A stretch of 64,000 bases of DNA from Phycisphaerae bacterium (GTDB taxonomy: Bacteria; Planctomycetota; Phycisphaerae; UBA1845; PWPN01): NCBI GenBank assembly GCA_018003015.1, contig JAGNEZ010000002.1, positions 62,001-126,000 on the forward strand, given 5' to 3'. Shown here piece after piece: positions 44,801-53,420 of the stretch. A model generated the notes under the pieces. It had not been told where the DNA came from, made no database searches, and worked only from the letters and a program-made list of their open reading frames with translations. The first letter of the stretch is position 1. Every line of letters starts with the position of its first letter. The position numbers and the translations under genes were made by a program.

Positions 44801-45139
44801 GCCGATGGGCATGACATACACCCCGCCGCCGCGAACGTACTCGACCAGGGCCTTGGCCACCGGCCCGCCCCACGCTCCGCGTTCGGGGTAGGTGTGATCG
44901 GTACTGATCAGGATTGCATCGAACCGGGAGAAGCCTTCGAGAGTCAGATCCTCGCTTCTCAAGAGCGTGGGCCTGGCACCCCGGTCCTCCAGGAGAGGGA
45001 GCACCTGGCTACCGCGCCACAAGTCCTTGTGCTGACTGACCCACTGCGAGTAGTCGACGAGATCGTCAGCGATCACCCCAATGGTGGGATGGACGTCGTT
45101 GCCGGCCGCCAGGCACAGGGCGAGCATGAGGGTAAGCAT
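41825..45139 (-). CDS. Secreted GH2 glycosidase (beta-mannosidase-like) with N-terminal GATase/ThuA-like domain
   Basis: A 1104-residue protein. ATG 45139 with GGAG upstream gives a short signal (LTLMLALCLAAG); the longer open frame before it is Arg-rich noise. Residues 15-240 form a class I glutamine-amidotransferase/ThuA-like fold (FDAILISTDHTY, VEYVRGGGVYVMPIG). The GH2 part follows: jelly roll (about 325-500; VDYSATFWLNGHRLGEHEG), Ig-like domain, and TIM barrel with MRSWGGGLLETD, MWCGGNEHQGQG (acid/base Glu near 710) and IAIGETGLASP (nucleophile Glu near 776). The fusion of a GATase-like module to GH2 is unusual. It follows the large propeller protein on the same strand and precedes GH106 by 93 bases. 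Confidence 0.86.
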   Translation of the reverse strand: MLTLMLALCLAAGNDVHPTIGVIADDLVDYSQWVSQHKDLWRGSQVLPLLEDRGARPTLLRSEDLTLEGFSRFDAILISTDHTYPERGAWGGPVAKALVEYVRGGGVYVMPIGIPHWSSKDLETGRLESGHWNDFFDLRGSAAAGRGPLALTRQGQAISLPDPAGLDARPVRSIDCKEQAVLVWSADYLPCLSAIPFGKGWLLNWLGGPEGTMAQGVRDYLMSAAVSTLRAAKGGRLKATDMRGLMAAEGLAGKSLDDLDRRSFAPGRSPFESRPIEITLSLDDPPAPAQPFVRKTISLDGTWEMMGVPTGAADPRSMVQVEQGRGWHAAIGINIPCSVQTGLFTAGKIPDPAVGFNDQIARQEVAAKEWWFRKGFDRPGTGQVRLIFDGVDYSATFWLNGHRLGEHEGPFGGPEYDVTSLLREHNVLVVRLDPLPPDWKQVFKTNCVYGWHYVACPPIGIWQSVRLELEPEIKIHDLFVAAADAQKGLINLATELDGPESGFRVSMEGLIRPANFQGKAYRFKVPIESRAPHAVRHWRLTLPEPRLWWPVDLGEPNLYRLDLVIRDGERVIDGTGTRFGVRTIRMAPTPGGPAPHQYNWTFVINGRPTFMKGCNWCTLDAFLRLTPDRYRRFLTLAKDEHIQIMRSWGGGLLETDTFYNLCDEMGIMVMQEFPLTWQVFDNLRLSVSDEIAHRNIVRIRNHPSLAMWCGGNEHQGQGPLIELLGRRCLELDGTRPYHRTDPYGGSLHDYGVYWGRQPFEHYLTLVPYKNGPIAIGETGLASPCAVESTLRFLPEPERQVWPPPDNGTFIHHTPTFTRENMDFLNRHAKELDPCADLAGFTRGAQLAQALGLRLVLERMRCNWPQATAMIFYKLTDVYPGCSWATVDYYGVPKIAHDFVRNAFAPLHVCALFESLDAEPGKPLKIRAMLLDDTEQLAANSEITVRLFNGLLKEVAAHQLLPRGKPERVQDLGELALPIPDRDAAPLLLVLDLRREGKLLDRTWYWFNFRCRPGCLFQLPRTTLRAEHQRGRVTMTNTGQTPAVGVQAIAPEASDSLRVSDGHLWLNPGETRIIGAELMANVDGHTPAIGVPHVTAWNADPARAR

Positions 45140-45258
45140 GTCGATCAACTCCACACGAAAGCAGCAGTGACTAGGCGAAGAAGTGTTCGCCGACAGGATT
45201 GTAGGGGCAGTCATTGCCCTGCGAAAGTGGCCGAACCGCTTGATGGCCCAGCCCGCAT

Positions 45259-48200
45259 TCAGTCTGCGCAGTGGGGATCGGCGGCGATTCCCGGTCCGCT
45301 GAGACACCGCTGGAAGAGTCCGAAGTCGGACTGATCGACATCTCGATCGCCGTCGAGGTCGGCTTCCTGGCAGGCCGGATCGGTCTGGGCGATGGTCGGT
45401 CCGAGGCGGCAGTCGATCAGCGGGGCCAGGTCGTCGCGGTCCACGCTGCAATCGTGGTTGAAGTCGGTCGAAGTGTGCCCGGGCACGTCGAGACTCACGC
45501 CGTCGAACCACAGGGTGAAACCGCCGCCCCAGGTATCCGCGTGGATCTCCAGGTACTGGATTCGGCTCAGATCGGGTGTGCCGACCACGGTTCGCCGCCA
45601 GCCGTCGCCTTCCGTGTCCGTGGGGTCGAGGGGGATCTCCCAATACTGCCAGCGGTTGTAGGCCTCATTGAGAAGATCGGTGCAGCCGTACCAGCGATAG
45701 TAGCGGTATTCGAAGTAGTTGTTGTCCGCGTCCTTGAGCCGGATCCACGGGCTGCACTCCTGGAAAGAGAAGTTCGGGTTCTCGGCGTAGACGTGCATCC
45801 GCAACGTATGAGCGCAGGAGAGATCCCACATCGCGGTGACTGATCGCGGGTAGCGGAGATAGGTGTCGTACCCGCCGTCGGTCACGAACTTGACCGAGCC
45901 GGCTCCGACCACGCGGCGGACGGTGTCGTCCTCCACGTAAGTGTTGACACTGTCCGACCCCTGAGCCCATGCCGCCCAGTCGGTGGCGTTCAGCTCGGTC
46001 ATGTCCGCCGGGGCGACGGTCTGTCGTTTGCCGCCGAGGCCGAGTCTCCGCTCGAAGACGGCCGTCTGGGACTGGCCCTCCCAATAGGCGATGTTGACCT
46101 CCGGGGTGTCGAGCCAGGCGTAGTCCACACCGCCTTCGTACTCTACGCGGAAGTGGAGGAGGGCGTTTTCGGCCACGACTGACAAGTAACCGAAGGGGTT
46201 GTCGTGCAGTGTGTCACCGTTGTAGGCCGGCGGGACGAGATTGGGATCGATGGGCACGTTGGGCAGTATCCATTCGCCGTTGGCATCGGTGACGCCCTGG
46301 GCTTTGATCTGCTTGGTGATGTATTGGCCGACATCGGTGCGGTTGACCTTCTGGTACATCTTGACTGTCGCGCCGGGCAACGGCCGGCCGTCGAAACCGA
46401 GGACTCGGAGCCGGATTTCGCCCGGCATGTCGTACATGTACTGCCCGTAGTAGCCGTGGGCCTTGTCCAGCCAGTGGGTCATGGCCATGGCGCTGTGCTT
46501 GCTGAGGAAGGGCGAGCAGCCGTGCATCAGGCCGGCGACCGCACTGTAGCCTTGGCCGGATACCTGGTTCCGCTCCGGGGGAAGATCGATCTGGTACAGA
46601 TCGACCAGGCCGAGCTGGTGGCCCATCTCATGCAGCAGGCCGTAGTCAATGTCGACGGCGGGGTGGTAGTAACCCGATCCGCGCGGATGACTGTCGGTGA
46701 CGTAGTATCGGAACGGGAAGATGGCAAAGAAGATTCGGCGGTCGTCCGGGTCGAGATCGGAGTCATTGAGCATCTCGAGCACGTCGTAATGAACGCGCTT
46801 CGGGCAGCCCGCTTCGGCGAACATCTCGTTGAACCGCTCCATGTGCCGGTTGAGCCAATCGAAGAGATCATCGGTGGCCGCCTGAGGGTAGTCGGCCGTG
46901 TCTTCGCGGAACTGCTCGACGAAATCGACGTCAGCGTAGGTCAGGAACGCGACCGACTTGCTGCCGATGGTGAGGCTGTCGTTGGCCGGCCGGGCGTCGG
47001 ACACGTGGATGGCGAACCGGATGTCGTGCGCCTGGCCGTCCCATGGGCGAGTGATTGCGAAGGTGGTCAGATCGGCGTGTCTGAGGGTGATGTTCCTGGA
47101 GGGTGCATCGACCGAAACGCCGTCAACGAGCCACTGACCCGTCAGTGTGCCGCTCCATTGATTGGTGCCGCGGTTGCGAATGGTAGCGGTATAGGTGACC
47201 GGATCGCCGATCTCGGGCCAGCGCTGCGTGTCCGCGGTCTGGCCATCCTTGAGTCGATCGGCGGCCCCTGACCAGTACGGGCCGAAACCGCTGGGCTCGG
47301 TCACGGGCCAGTTGGTGTAGCCCGGCCAGTATCTCGGGTACTGCGGTGTCCGGGTGATGGTTACGACTTGCAGGTCGGTTTCGTCGCGAGGCGTGCGCGG
47401 ACCCGTGGCCTTGACGTCGTTGAACTCGCCGCCGGCGGTGGTCACCGAGGTCACCGCGTAGTAGTAGCCCGTGCCATTGAGCGCGGTCATGTCGGTGTGG
47501 CTGCTGGTGGTGCGGCCGTCTACCGTGGTGATCGGCGTCCGGCCCTCGATCGATGTGAACGGGGCGGTATCGCGATAGATAGCGTAGTGGTCGAAGTAAC
47601 CGTTGGGATCGTCGACCGGTTTCCAGGACAGCGCCACCGCGTGGTTCAGAGCGACAACCTGCTGGCCGGCGGGTGGGGGCAGCTTTGGTGCGGGCGGGTT
47701 GCCGGTGACGTCGAGGGCCGCGTAGAGGTTCTCGATCTGCTGATTGGGGATTTCACCGTCGCCGTTGCTGGCCGTCCAGATCGTCCGCATCGGCAGGTAG
47801 AGTTTGCCGTCTGGCGATGCGGTGGCGCTGGCTCGGGCGTTGCCGTCATCGGCCACGGTCAGCGTGTCCAGGAGTGTTCCCTGCGTGCCCTCGTCGAGGA
47901 TGGCGTAGTAGGATCTGCCGTAGTTGTTGCCGACGATGACCACGCCGTTCTGGGTCACAATGGGGCAGGACGAGTGGTCTTCCCAGCCCGTGGCCTGTGT
48001 GGGATAGGACCACTTCAATGAGCCGGTTGCTGTGTGGATCGCGTAGAGCCGGCCGTCGCCCTGGTTGCTGTTGGTCTGGAAGTAGAAAGTATGGCCGTCG
48101 TGGCTGAGGCAGCCGGCGGAGGCCGCTCGCTGAGGGTTGTTCTCCGAGTCGATGTACTGGTAGACCTGACTGACCGGCAGCCCCCACAAGGGGCTACCGT

Positions 48201-49086
48201 TCTTGTCCAGGCCGGCGACCGAGACGCTGCTGTCGCCGCAGGCGACGTAGATGTTGCCGTTGGCCGGGTCGATAGTCACGGGGGCATCGACCGTTCGGCC
48301 CGTGGAGGTGGCCCACAGGTCTGCGCCGCTGGTGCCGTCGTAGGCCTTGATCTGCCCGTATCGAGCGCCGATGACCACCCACAGCTGGTTACCGTCGTCG
48401 TAGAGCGACGGGTCGCTCAAGCCGCAGTCGGCCCAGCTGGCTGCCGACCAGACGGTGCTGATGGCCGAGCCGTCGTCATGCCCGGCGTAGGGGCGATCGA
48501 CCCAGGAGTGCAAGAAGATCCGGCCGTCGGGGGCGATAGTGGGGGAGAGCATGCTGAGCTGTCCCGGATGGGGATCGTGGCCGTTGTGCCAGTAGCCGGC
48601 CGCCGGTCCTGCGATGGGAGAGAAGGCCATGAGCGGGTGGCCTTGAGGGAAGTCGCCACCATCGGTGGCGTCGTTGACCACGTAGATGGTCCCGCCGTCG
48701 TTGGAGAAGGCGGGCGTGATGACCCCGATAGTCTCGCCGCCGGAGGGATTGGCCGCCCAGAAGAACTGGCCGGTGTGCCGGTCCATGCCCTGCACGCCTT
48801 TGGGCCAATGGTAGCCGGCGACGACGATGTCCGCCCCCTTCGGGCCCGCTCCATCGAAGAAGGACATAGAGGTGGAGCTGAGCGGTCCATGGGCGCGGGT
48901 CTGCCAGAGGATGGCATCGAAGAAAGTGCTGTTCAGCCGTTCGGTGGGCACGGTGTAGTCCGCCCGGCCGGTGTGCTGCATGTCGCGCTGCTTCATCTGC
49001 CAGGTTGAGCTCAAGGCCGTCGATGGCCAGAGGACGGTGAGGCTGAGAACGGCGGCGACGGATCCGGAATGTCCTCTTTCGAGCAT
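45259..49086 (-). CDS. Large secreted PQQ-type propeller / zinc metallopeptidase / dockerin-like protein
   Basis: A 1275-residue exported protein. ATG 49086 has GGGAGAGAAG upstream and opens a signal peptide (SVAAVLSLTVLWPSTALSS). Residues 25-430 are a PQQ-like beta-propeller (WQMKQRDMQHTGRADY, then blade motifs such as GSLKWSYP and VTIDPANGNIYVACG). About 440-540 is fibronectin-III-like. A second region (about 540-850) includes LLHEMGHQLGLVDLYQID, an HExxHxxGxxD zincin active site near residue 820. A jelly-roll-like region follows, then a dockerin-like pair DFNHDCSVDRDDLAPLID and DLDGDRDVDQSDFGLF with calcium-loop spacing at the C-terminus. The combination suggests a cell-surface, polymer-bound protease. 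No cohesin gene was seen. Confidence 0.8.
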   Translation of the reverse strand: MLERGHSGSVAAVLSLTVLWPSTALSSTWQMKQRDMQHTGRADYTVPTERLNSTFFDAILWQTRAHGPLSSTSMSFFDGAGPKGADIVVAGYHWPKGVQGMDRHTGQFFWAANPSGGETIGVITPAFSNDGGTIYVVNDATDGGDFPQGHPLMAFSPIAGPAAGYWHNGHDPHPGQLSMLSPTIAPDGRIFLHSWVDRPYAGHDDGSAISTVWSAASWADCGLSDPSLYDDGNQLWVVIGARYGQIKAYDGTSGADLWATSTGRTVDAPVTIDPANGNIYVACGDSSVSVAGLDKNGSPLWGLPVSQVYQYIDSENNPQRAASAGCLSHDGHTFYFQTNSNQGDGRLYAIHTATGSLKWSYPTQATGWEDHSSCPIVTQNGVVIVGNNYGRSYYAILDEGTQGTLLDTLTVADDGNARASATASPDGKLYLPMRTIWTASNGDGEIPNQQIENLYAALDVTGNPPAPKLPPPAGQQVVALNHAVALSWKPVDDPNGYFDHYAIYRDTAPFTSIEGRTPITTVDGRTTSSHTDMTALNGTGYYYAVTSVTTAGGEFNDVKATGPRTPRDETDLQVVTITRTPQYPRYWPGYTNWPVTEPSGFGPYWSGAADRLKDGQTADTQRWPEIGDPVTYTATIRNRGTNQWSGTLTGQWLVDGVSVDAPSRNITLRHADLTTFAITRPWDGQAHDIRFAIHVSDARPANDSLTIGSKSVAFLTYADVDFVEQFREDTADYPQAATDDLFDWLNRHMERFNEMFAEAGCPKRVHYDVLEMLNDSDLDPDDRRIFFAIFPFRYYVTDSHPRGSGYYHPAVDIDYGLLHEMGHQLGLVDLYQIDLPPERNQVSGQGYSAVAGLMHGCSPFLSKHSAMAMTHWLDKAHGYYGQYMYDMPGEIRLRVLGFDGRPLPGATVKMYQKVNRTDVGQYITKQIKAQGVTDANGEWILPNVPIDPNLVPPAYNGDTLHDNPFGYLSVVAENALLHFRVEYEGGVDYAWLDTPEVNIAYWEGQSQTAVFERRLGLGGKRQTVAPADMTELNATDWAAWAQGSDSVNTYVEDDTVRRVVGAGSVKFVTDGGYDTYLRYPRSVTAMWDLSCAHTLRMHVYAENPNFSFQECSPWIRLKDADNNYFEYRYYRWYGCTDLLNEAYNRWQYWEIPLDPTDTEGDGWRRTVVGTPDLSRIQYLEIHADTWGGGFTLWFDGVSLDVPGHTSTDFNHDCSVDRDDLAPLIDCRLGPTIAQTDPACQEADLDGDRDVDQSDFGLFQRCLSGPGIAADPHCAD

Positions 49087-49264
49087 GCGCTTCTCTCCCA
49101 CCATACTGCCAGGGGCAGAGTCATCCTTCGTGAAGCCTTGGCGTTGTTTGAGCCTGTCTCCGCAGACCCTGTCAAGCAGGTATCCCACTTGAACCATCAC
49201 CGGCGAGGCGACGGCGCAACTCCTTCCGAGACAGTTCCAGTATATCCGAGTTGGCCGGTGGTTT

Positions 49265-50626
49265 CTATCCCACGGCCAGGCCCCCGGTGGCCGTCTCTCG
49301 GTACTTGTCCTGCAGGTCCATGCCGGTCTGCTTCATGACCCGCAGGGCCCGGTCGAGACTGACGACATGGGTGCCGTCGGAGGCCAGAGCCATGGCCGCG
49401 GCGTTGAGGGCCTTGATCGCTCCCATAGCGTTACGTTCGATGCAGGGAATCTGGACCAGGCCGCGGACCGGGTCACAGGTCAGGCCGAGGTGGTGTTCGA
49501 TGGCGATCTCCGCGGCGTCCTCCATCTGGCGAACGTGCCCGCCGAGCATGCCCGTCGCAGCGGCGGCGGCCATGGCCGCGCTCACCCCGATCTCGCCCTG
49601 GCAGCCGACCTCCGCCCCGCTGATTGACGCTCCGCATTTGACGATCGCGGCCATCACGCCGGCGATGAGCAGACCATTTTGGATCTCGGTGATGCCCAGA
49701 TCGCGCTCGTAACAGACCTCGCGGAGTACCGCGGGCAGCACGCCGGCTGATCCGTTGGTCGGCGCGGTGACCACCCGCCCCCCGCATGCGTTCTGCTCCG
49801 CGACGGCCATGGCAAAAGCGCTGGTTCGGAGATCGGCGTGCCTTTCGAGGGGCAACCGGTCGGAACGGCTTTGCCGGTACAGCCGCGGTGCTCGCCGCTC
49901 GACGTCGAGCCCGCCGGGCAGCACGCCCTCGGTGGTGAGTCCCTCATCCATCGACACGTTCATGATTTCCCAGATTCTCGTGAGACGAGCGCGGATCTGC
50001 TCTTCGTTAAGGCCCCGGGCGGATTCGTTGGCCAGGGCCACTCTGACCGGATTGATCCCGTGGATCGCGCACACCCCAACCAACTCGGTCGCGCTGTCGA
50101 AAGGGTAGGGCACGGTCTCTGCCGTTGGAAGGCTCGGCGTCTCCACGTCGTCATACTCGACAAAGCCGCCGCCGACCGATCGGGCGGTCACGACCAGCCG
50201 GGGGATTCCGTTCTGATCGGCCGTGAAGCACAGCGTGTTGGGGTGGGCCAGCCGTCTTTCGCTCGGCGGAGACTTGCTCCAGAGGATGTCCCGGCCGGGA
50301 TCGAAGCCAACCCGGAGACCCTCGATGTCGAATCCGCCCTGCTCGTGGATCCCGGCTGCGGCCCGCCAGATCTGCTCCGTCGGCGACTCCGCCGAGTCAA
50401 GCCCCAGCAGGCCCGCGCAGATCGCGTCGTTCGTGCGGTGTCCCCTGCCCGTGGCCGCCAGACTGCCGAACAACTCGACCCGCAGATGGCACTCGCCCGA
50501 TGGGATCGCGGCGGCCAGCGATCGGCGGAATCGCCGGGCCGCGACCATCGGTCCCACGGTGTGAGAACTGGACGGACCGATGCCGATCTTGAAGATGTCG
50601 AACACGCTGATCAACGAGGCCTGCAT
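49265..50626 (-). CDS. sdaA: L-serine ammonia-lyase (iron-sulfur type, single chain)
   Basis: A 453-residue enzyme converting L-serine to pyruvate and ammonia using a [4Fe-4S] cluster. It begins SVFDIFKIGIGPSSSHTVGPM, the family N-terminal signature. The cluster cysteines are in CGASISGAEVGCQGEIG near 342 and LTCDPVRGLVQIPCIERN near 395. GGRVVTAPTNGSAGVLPAVL marks the alpha domain. Both alpha and beta domains are present in one chain, as in E. coli SdaA. The upstream DNA methylase gene overlaps its start by 16 bases, so the two are co-transcribed, though I see no functional link. Confidence 0.95.
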   Translation of the reverse strand: MQASLISVFDIFKIGIGPSSSHTVGPMVAARRFRRSLAAAIPSGECHLRVELFGSLAATGRGHRTNDAICAGLLGLDSAESPTEQIWRAAAGIHEQGGFDIEGLRVGFDPGRDILWSKSPPSERRLAHPNTLCFTADQNGIPRLVVTARSVGGGFVEYDDVETPSLPTAETVPYPFDSATELVGVCAIHGINPVRVALANESARGLNEEQIRARLTRIWEIMNVSMDEGLTTEGVLPGGLDVERRAPRLYRQSRSDRLPLERHADLRTSAFAMAVAEQNACGGRVVTAPTNGSAGVLPAVLREVCYERDLGITEIQNGLLIAGVMAAIVKCGASISGAEVGCQGEIGVSAAMAAAAATGMLGGHVRQMEDAAEIAIEHHLGLTCDPVRGLVQIPCIERNAMGAIKALNAAAMALASDGTHVVSLDRALRVMKQTGMDLQDKYRETATGGLAVG

Positions 50627-51891
50627 GAGTGCTCCTGCCTGCGAATCCCGGCGGCGATAGCGTCAACCGCTCCCCGCGAAGAACGCCCTCGTGTGTTCAC
50701 GACCACCACAAACTCCACATTGTGCGATCTCTTCGACATCCGCGGCGTGCTGACCCGGTACCGTTTGTACGTCTCGGCGAAGACCTGCAGCGTGCCTCGC
50801 TCCGCCAGGGCGGTCAGCATCTCCTCCAGCGGCATGTTACCATCCGTGCTGTAGCTGACCAGCAGCCAAAGTGCGTCCAGGTCTGCCACCAATTGCCGAA
50901 AAGCGGGCAAGGCCTCGTTGGCCGAGTTGTAGGCCGAGCGGCGCTGATCGCGCCAGTCCCTGCGAATCGCGGACTTGTTGCGTATCCGTCCACCGTCCAG
51001 GATCCCCGGTTTGAGCCGCGGCTTGTCCCACAGGGCGACTGTGGTCAGCACGTGGTAGTTGCTGCCGTAGGGATGTTGATTGTACGGCGGGTCGATATAG
51101 GCGATGTCCGGCCGCCGTCCAATGACCTCGGCGAGCCGGCCGGCCAGTGTCTGGGCGTTTTCGCGGAGGGCGAGGTTCTCCTGCCCGTTGTCGAATAGCA
51201 CCGGAGGTTCAATTGCCAGTGTGCCGCGGATTCGATACAGGGCGGTAGCCGTCTTGCCGCCCCAGCCGTGGTGAAAGCCCTTGAAGACGCCGCTGGTATT
51301 GCTCGCGTAGCTGACCGCGTAGATGAGCGCCGCCAGGACGTAGGCTCGCTCATCCGGCGTGATGAGCCCCTCCGCTTCCCAGGTCGCGACCTGTTCGCGA
51401 ATGGCGTCGATCCGCTCGCCGTTGGCCCGGGTGAAGAACATGCGTTCCCGGAGCGGATCGGGCTTGTCGTCGTCCCGGGGGCAGAGGTGGGTGGCAACGT
51501 AGTCGTGCAGCGGCGGCAGAGCGTTGAGGTCCGCAAATACCCGTTCTGGCCCGCCAAGGCGGCGGAAACGGGGGGGGCGGTTGAGCGCCACCGTCCCGCG
51601 GGCGATCTCGTAGGCATAGGGTTCCCAGTCGTTGGCCACGACGCGGAAACCCGCTTTCTTGGCGAACCGCGAGACCACCGTACTTCCGGCGAACAGGTCG
51701 ACGAAGGTCCCGCCGCGGCAGCCGGCGGCCTCGATCCCCCGCTGGATCAGGTGCAGGAGTTTTCGCTTATTGCCGATGTAAGGGATGAGCTGAGCGAACA
51801 CGTACTCGCGAGTTCGCACCGCGGAATGGCGGCGCGGATGATGGATGCGCGAAGAAGATCTCAGGTCACTGCCAGCCGCGCCGGACCGCAT
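50611..51891 (-). CDS. D12-class N6-adenine DNA methyltransferase, solitary
   Basis: A 426-residue Dam/D12-type methylase. The motif start QLIPYIGNKRKLLHLIQRGI is the family X motif; FVDLFAGSTVVSRFAKKAG is the AdoMet-binding motif I (near residue 64); AYIDPPYNQHPYGSNYH holds the catalytic DPPY (near 262). The protein is larger than E. coli Dam (278 residues) owing to inserts and a basic C-terminal tail. The true start is unsure: ATG 51891 gives an Arg-rich 25-residue lead, while GTG codons at 51819 or 51801 lie closer to the motif. No restriction endonuclease is adjacent, so an epigenetic or phage-derived orphan methylase is likely. Recognition sequence unknown. Confidence 0.88.
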   Translation of the reverse strand: MRSGAAGSDLRSSSRIHHPRRHSAVRTREYVFAQLIPYIGNKRKLLHLIQRGIEAAGCRGGTFVDLFAGSTVVSRFAKKAGFRVVANDWEPYAYEIARGTVALNRPPRFRRLGGPERVFADLNALPPLHDYVATHLCPRDDDKPDPLRERMFFTRANGERIDAIREQVATWEAEGLITPDERAYVLAALIYAVSYASNTSGVFKGFHHGWGGKTATALYRIRGTLAIEPPVLFDNGQENLALRENAQTLAGRLAEVIGRRPDIAYIDPPYNQHPYGSNYHVLTTVALWDKPRLKPGILDGGRIRNKSAIRRDWRDQRRSAYNSANEALPAFRQLVADLDALWLLVSYSTDGNMPLEEMLTALAERGTLQVFAETYKRYRVSTPRMSKRSHNVEFVVVVNTRGRSSRGAVDAIAAGIRRQEHSCRPR

Positions 51892-51960
51892 CGAGGCGAC
51901 CTCCCACGAGTTACTCCGCTCAACATGATGACAGGAACCTCGGATGCAAGCAACGTCAAC

Positions 51961-51988
51961 TTGTCCAAGCCGTCGTCCGGGCTATACT
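51961..51988 (+). promoter_or_regulatory. Strong candidate promoter of phoH-like gene
   Basis: TTGTCC (51961-51966), 16-base spacer, TATACT (51983-51988). The expected start at about 51995 is only 3 bases before the ATG at 51998, so the mRNA would be effectively leaderless, in keeping with the lack of a Shine-Dalgarno sequence. Confidence 0.55.
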
Positions 51989-51997
51989 AGGCAGCCT

Positions 51998-53302
51998 ATG
52001 CGGAAGAACTACATCCTCGATGCCAATATCCTCATTCACGATCCCAAGGCGATCTTCTCCTTCGCGGACAACACGGTCATCATCCCCATCTCGGTGATCA
52101 GCGAAATCGACCGGTTCAAGAAGGAAATGACCGACCGTGGCTACAACGCCCGGGCGGTGGGGCGGCTGCTGGACTCGCTCCGTTCGAACCGGAGCCTGGC
52201 CGAAGGGGTCGCTCTTGAGAACGGCGGCTTCCTCAAGGTCTACTGCGAGCCGAGCCGCATCTTCGCCGACGACAAGGTCCACGGCGATACCGAGGTTCTC
52301 CGCGTGGCCCAGCAGGTCCGCCAGGACGAGCCCGATGTGCCGGTCATCATTGTCACCAAGGACATCAACCTGCGCATCCGGGCAGATGCCGCGGGACTGC
52401 GGGCCGAGGACTACGAGTCGGATCAGGTTCAGCTCTCCGACCTGTACAGCGGGTACCGCGAGTTCAATATCACCCCCGAGCAAATGACCGAGTTCACCGA
52501 CTCCCGCGTGCTCGTCCTGCCTGGCATGGAGGCTCTCGCCCCTAACGAGTACGCCCTGCTCCGCTCGGAGAACGGCAGCCGGCGCAGCGCTCTTGCCCGG
52601 GTCGATATCGAGGCCAAGCGCCTCGTCGCCTTGCACGAGACCAAGGACGGCGTCTGGGGCGTCAAGGCCCGCAACAAGGAGCAGTACTTCGCCCTCGATG
52701 CGCTGCTCGATGACCATATTCAGCTCGTTACCCTGATGGGCAAGGCCGGAACGGGCAAGACCCTGCTGGCCCTCGCGGCGGCCATGCACACCGTCATTCA
52801 CCAGAAGCGCTACCGGGCCATCCTCGTCGCCCGGCCCATCTTCCCCATGGGTCGCGATATCGGCTTCCTCCCCGGTGACGTCGGCCAGAAGCTCGATCCA
52901 TGGATGAAGCCGGTGATCGACAACATCGAGCTGCTCCTCGACGCCGGCGGGCCGGCCAAGGGCTACACCGAATCCATCGGCCTGGTGAACTCCGGCATGG
53001 TCGAGATTCAGCCGCTGACCTACATCCGCGGGCGGAGCATCTCCAACCGCTACGTGGTCATCGACGAGGCCCAGAACCTCACCCCGCTGGAGGTCAAGAC
53101 CGTCATCACACGCATCGGCCAGGACTCCAAGATTGTCCTCACCGGTGATCCCTACCAGATCGACAATCCCTACGTGGATGGCAACAGCAACGGCTTCACC
53201 TACGTGGTCAACCGCTTCAAGGGCCAGCCCATCGCCGCCCACGTCGAGTTGCACAAGGGAGAGCGCAGCGCCTTGGCCGAACTGGCCGCCAATCTGCTGT
53301 AG
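51998..53302 (+). CDS. phoH: PIN-domain PhoH-family ATPase
   Basis: A 434-residue protein that joins an N-terminal PIN ribonuclease domain (about 3-150; NYILDANILIHDP, conserved acidic residues, VTKDINLRIRADAAG) to a C-terminal PhoH helicase-like ATPase (about 230-434). The latter has Walker A LMGKAGTGKTLLALA, GYTESIGLVNSGMVE-type loop, Walker B YVVIDEAQNL and the sensor region IVLTGDPYQID. Such PhoH2-like proteins unwind and cleave RNA. ATG 51998 is chosen at the PIN-domain start; an earlier in-frame codon overlaps the promoter. Monocistronic, divergent from the methylase gene. Confidence 0.92.
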   Translation: MRKNYILDANILIHDPKAIFSFADNTVIIPISVISEIDRFKKEMTDRGYNARAVGRLLDSLRSNRSLAEGVALENGGFLKVYCEPSRIFADDKVHGDTEVLRVAQQVRQDEPDVPVIIVTKDINLRIRADAAGLRAEDYESDQVQLSDLYSGYREFNITPEQMTEFTDSRVLVLPGMEALAPNEYALLRSENGSRRSALARVDIEAKRLVALHETKDGVWGVKARNKEQYFALDALLDDHIQLVTLMGKAGTGKTLLALAAAMHTVIHQKRYRAILVARPIFPMGRDIGFLPGDVGQKLDPWMKPVIDNIELLLDAGGPAKGYTESIGLVNSGMVEIQPLTYIRGRSISNRYVVIDEAQNLTPLEVKTVITRIGQDSKIVLTGDPYQIDNPYVDGNSNGFTYVVNRFKGQPIAAHVELHKGERSALAELAANLL

Positions 53303-53420
53303 CGGTCGTTCGAGTTCGCGGCACGCCCGGCGCAGGTACCTCGCTCGGGATCACGATCGGCGAGCCCTGTCGTCGCCGTGCCCCCGACAGTGGCGGAACA
53401 AGGATCCTGCATCCCGACGG

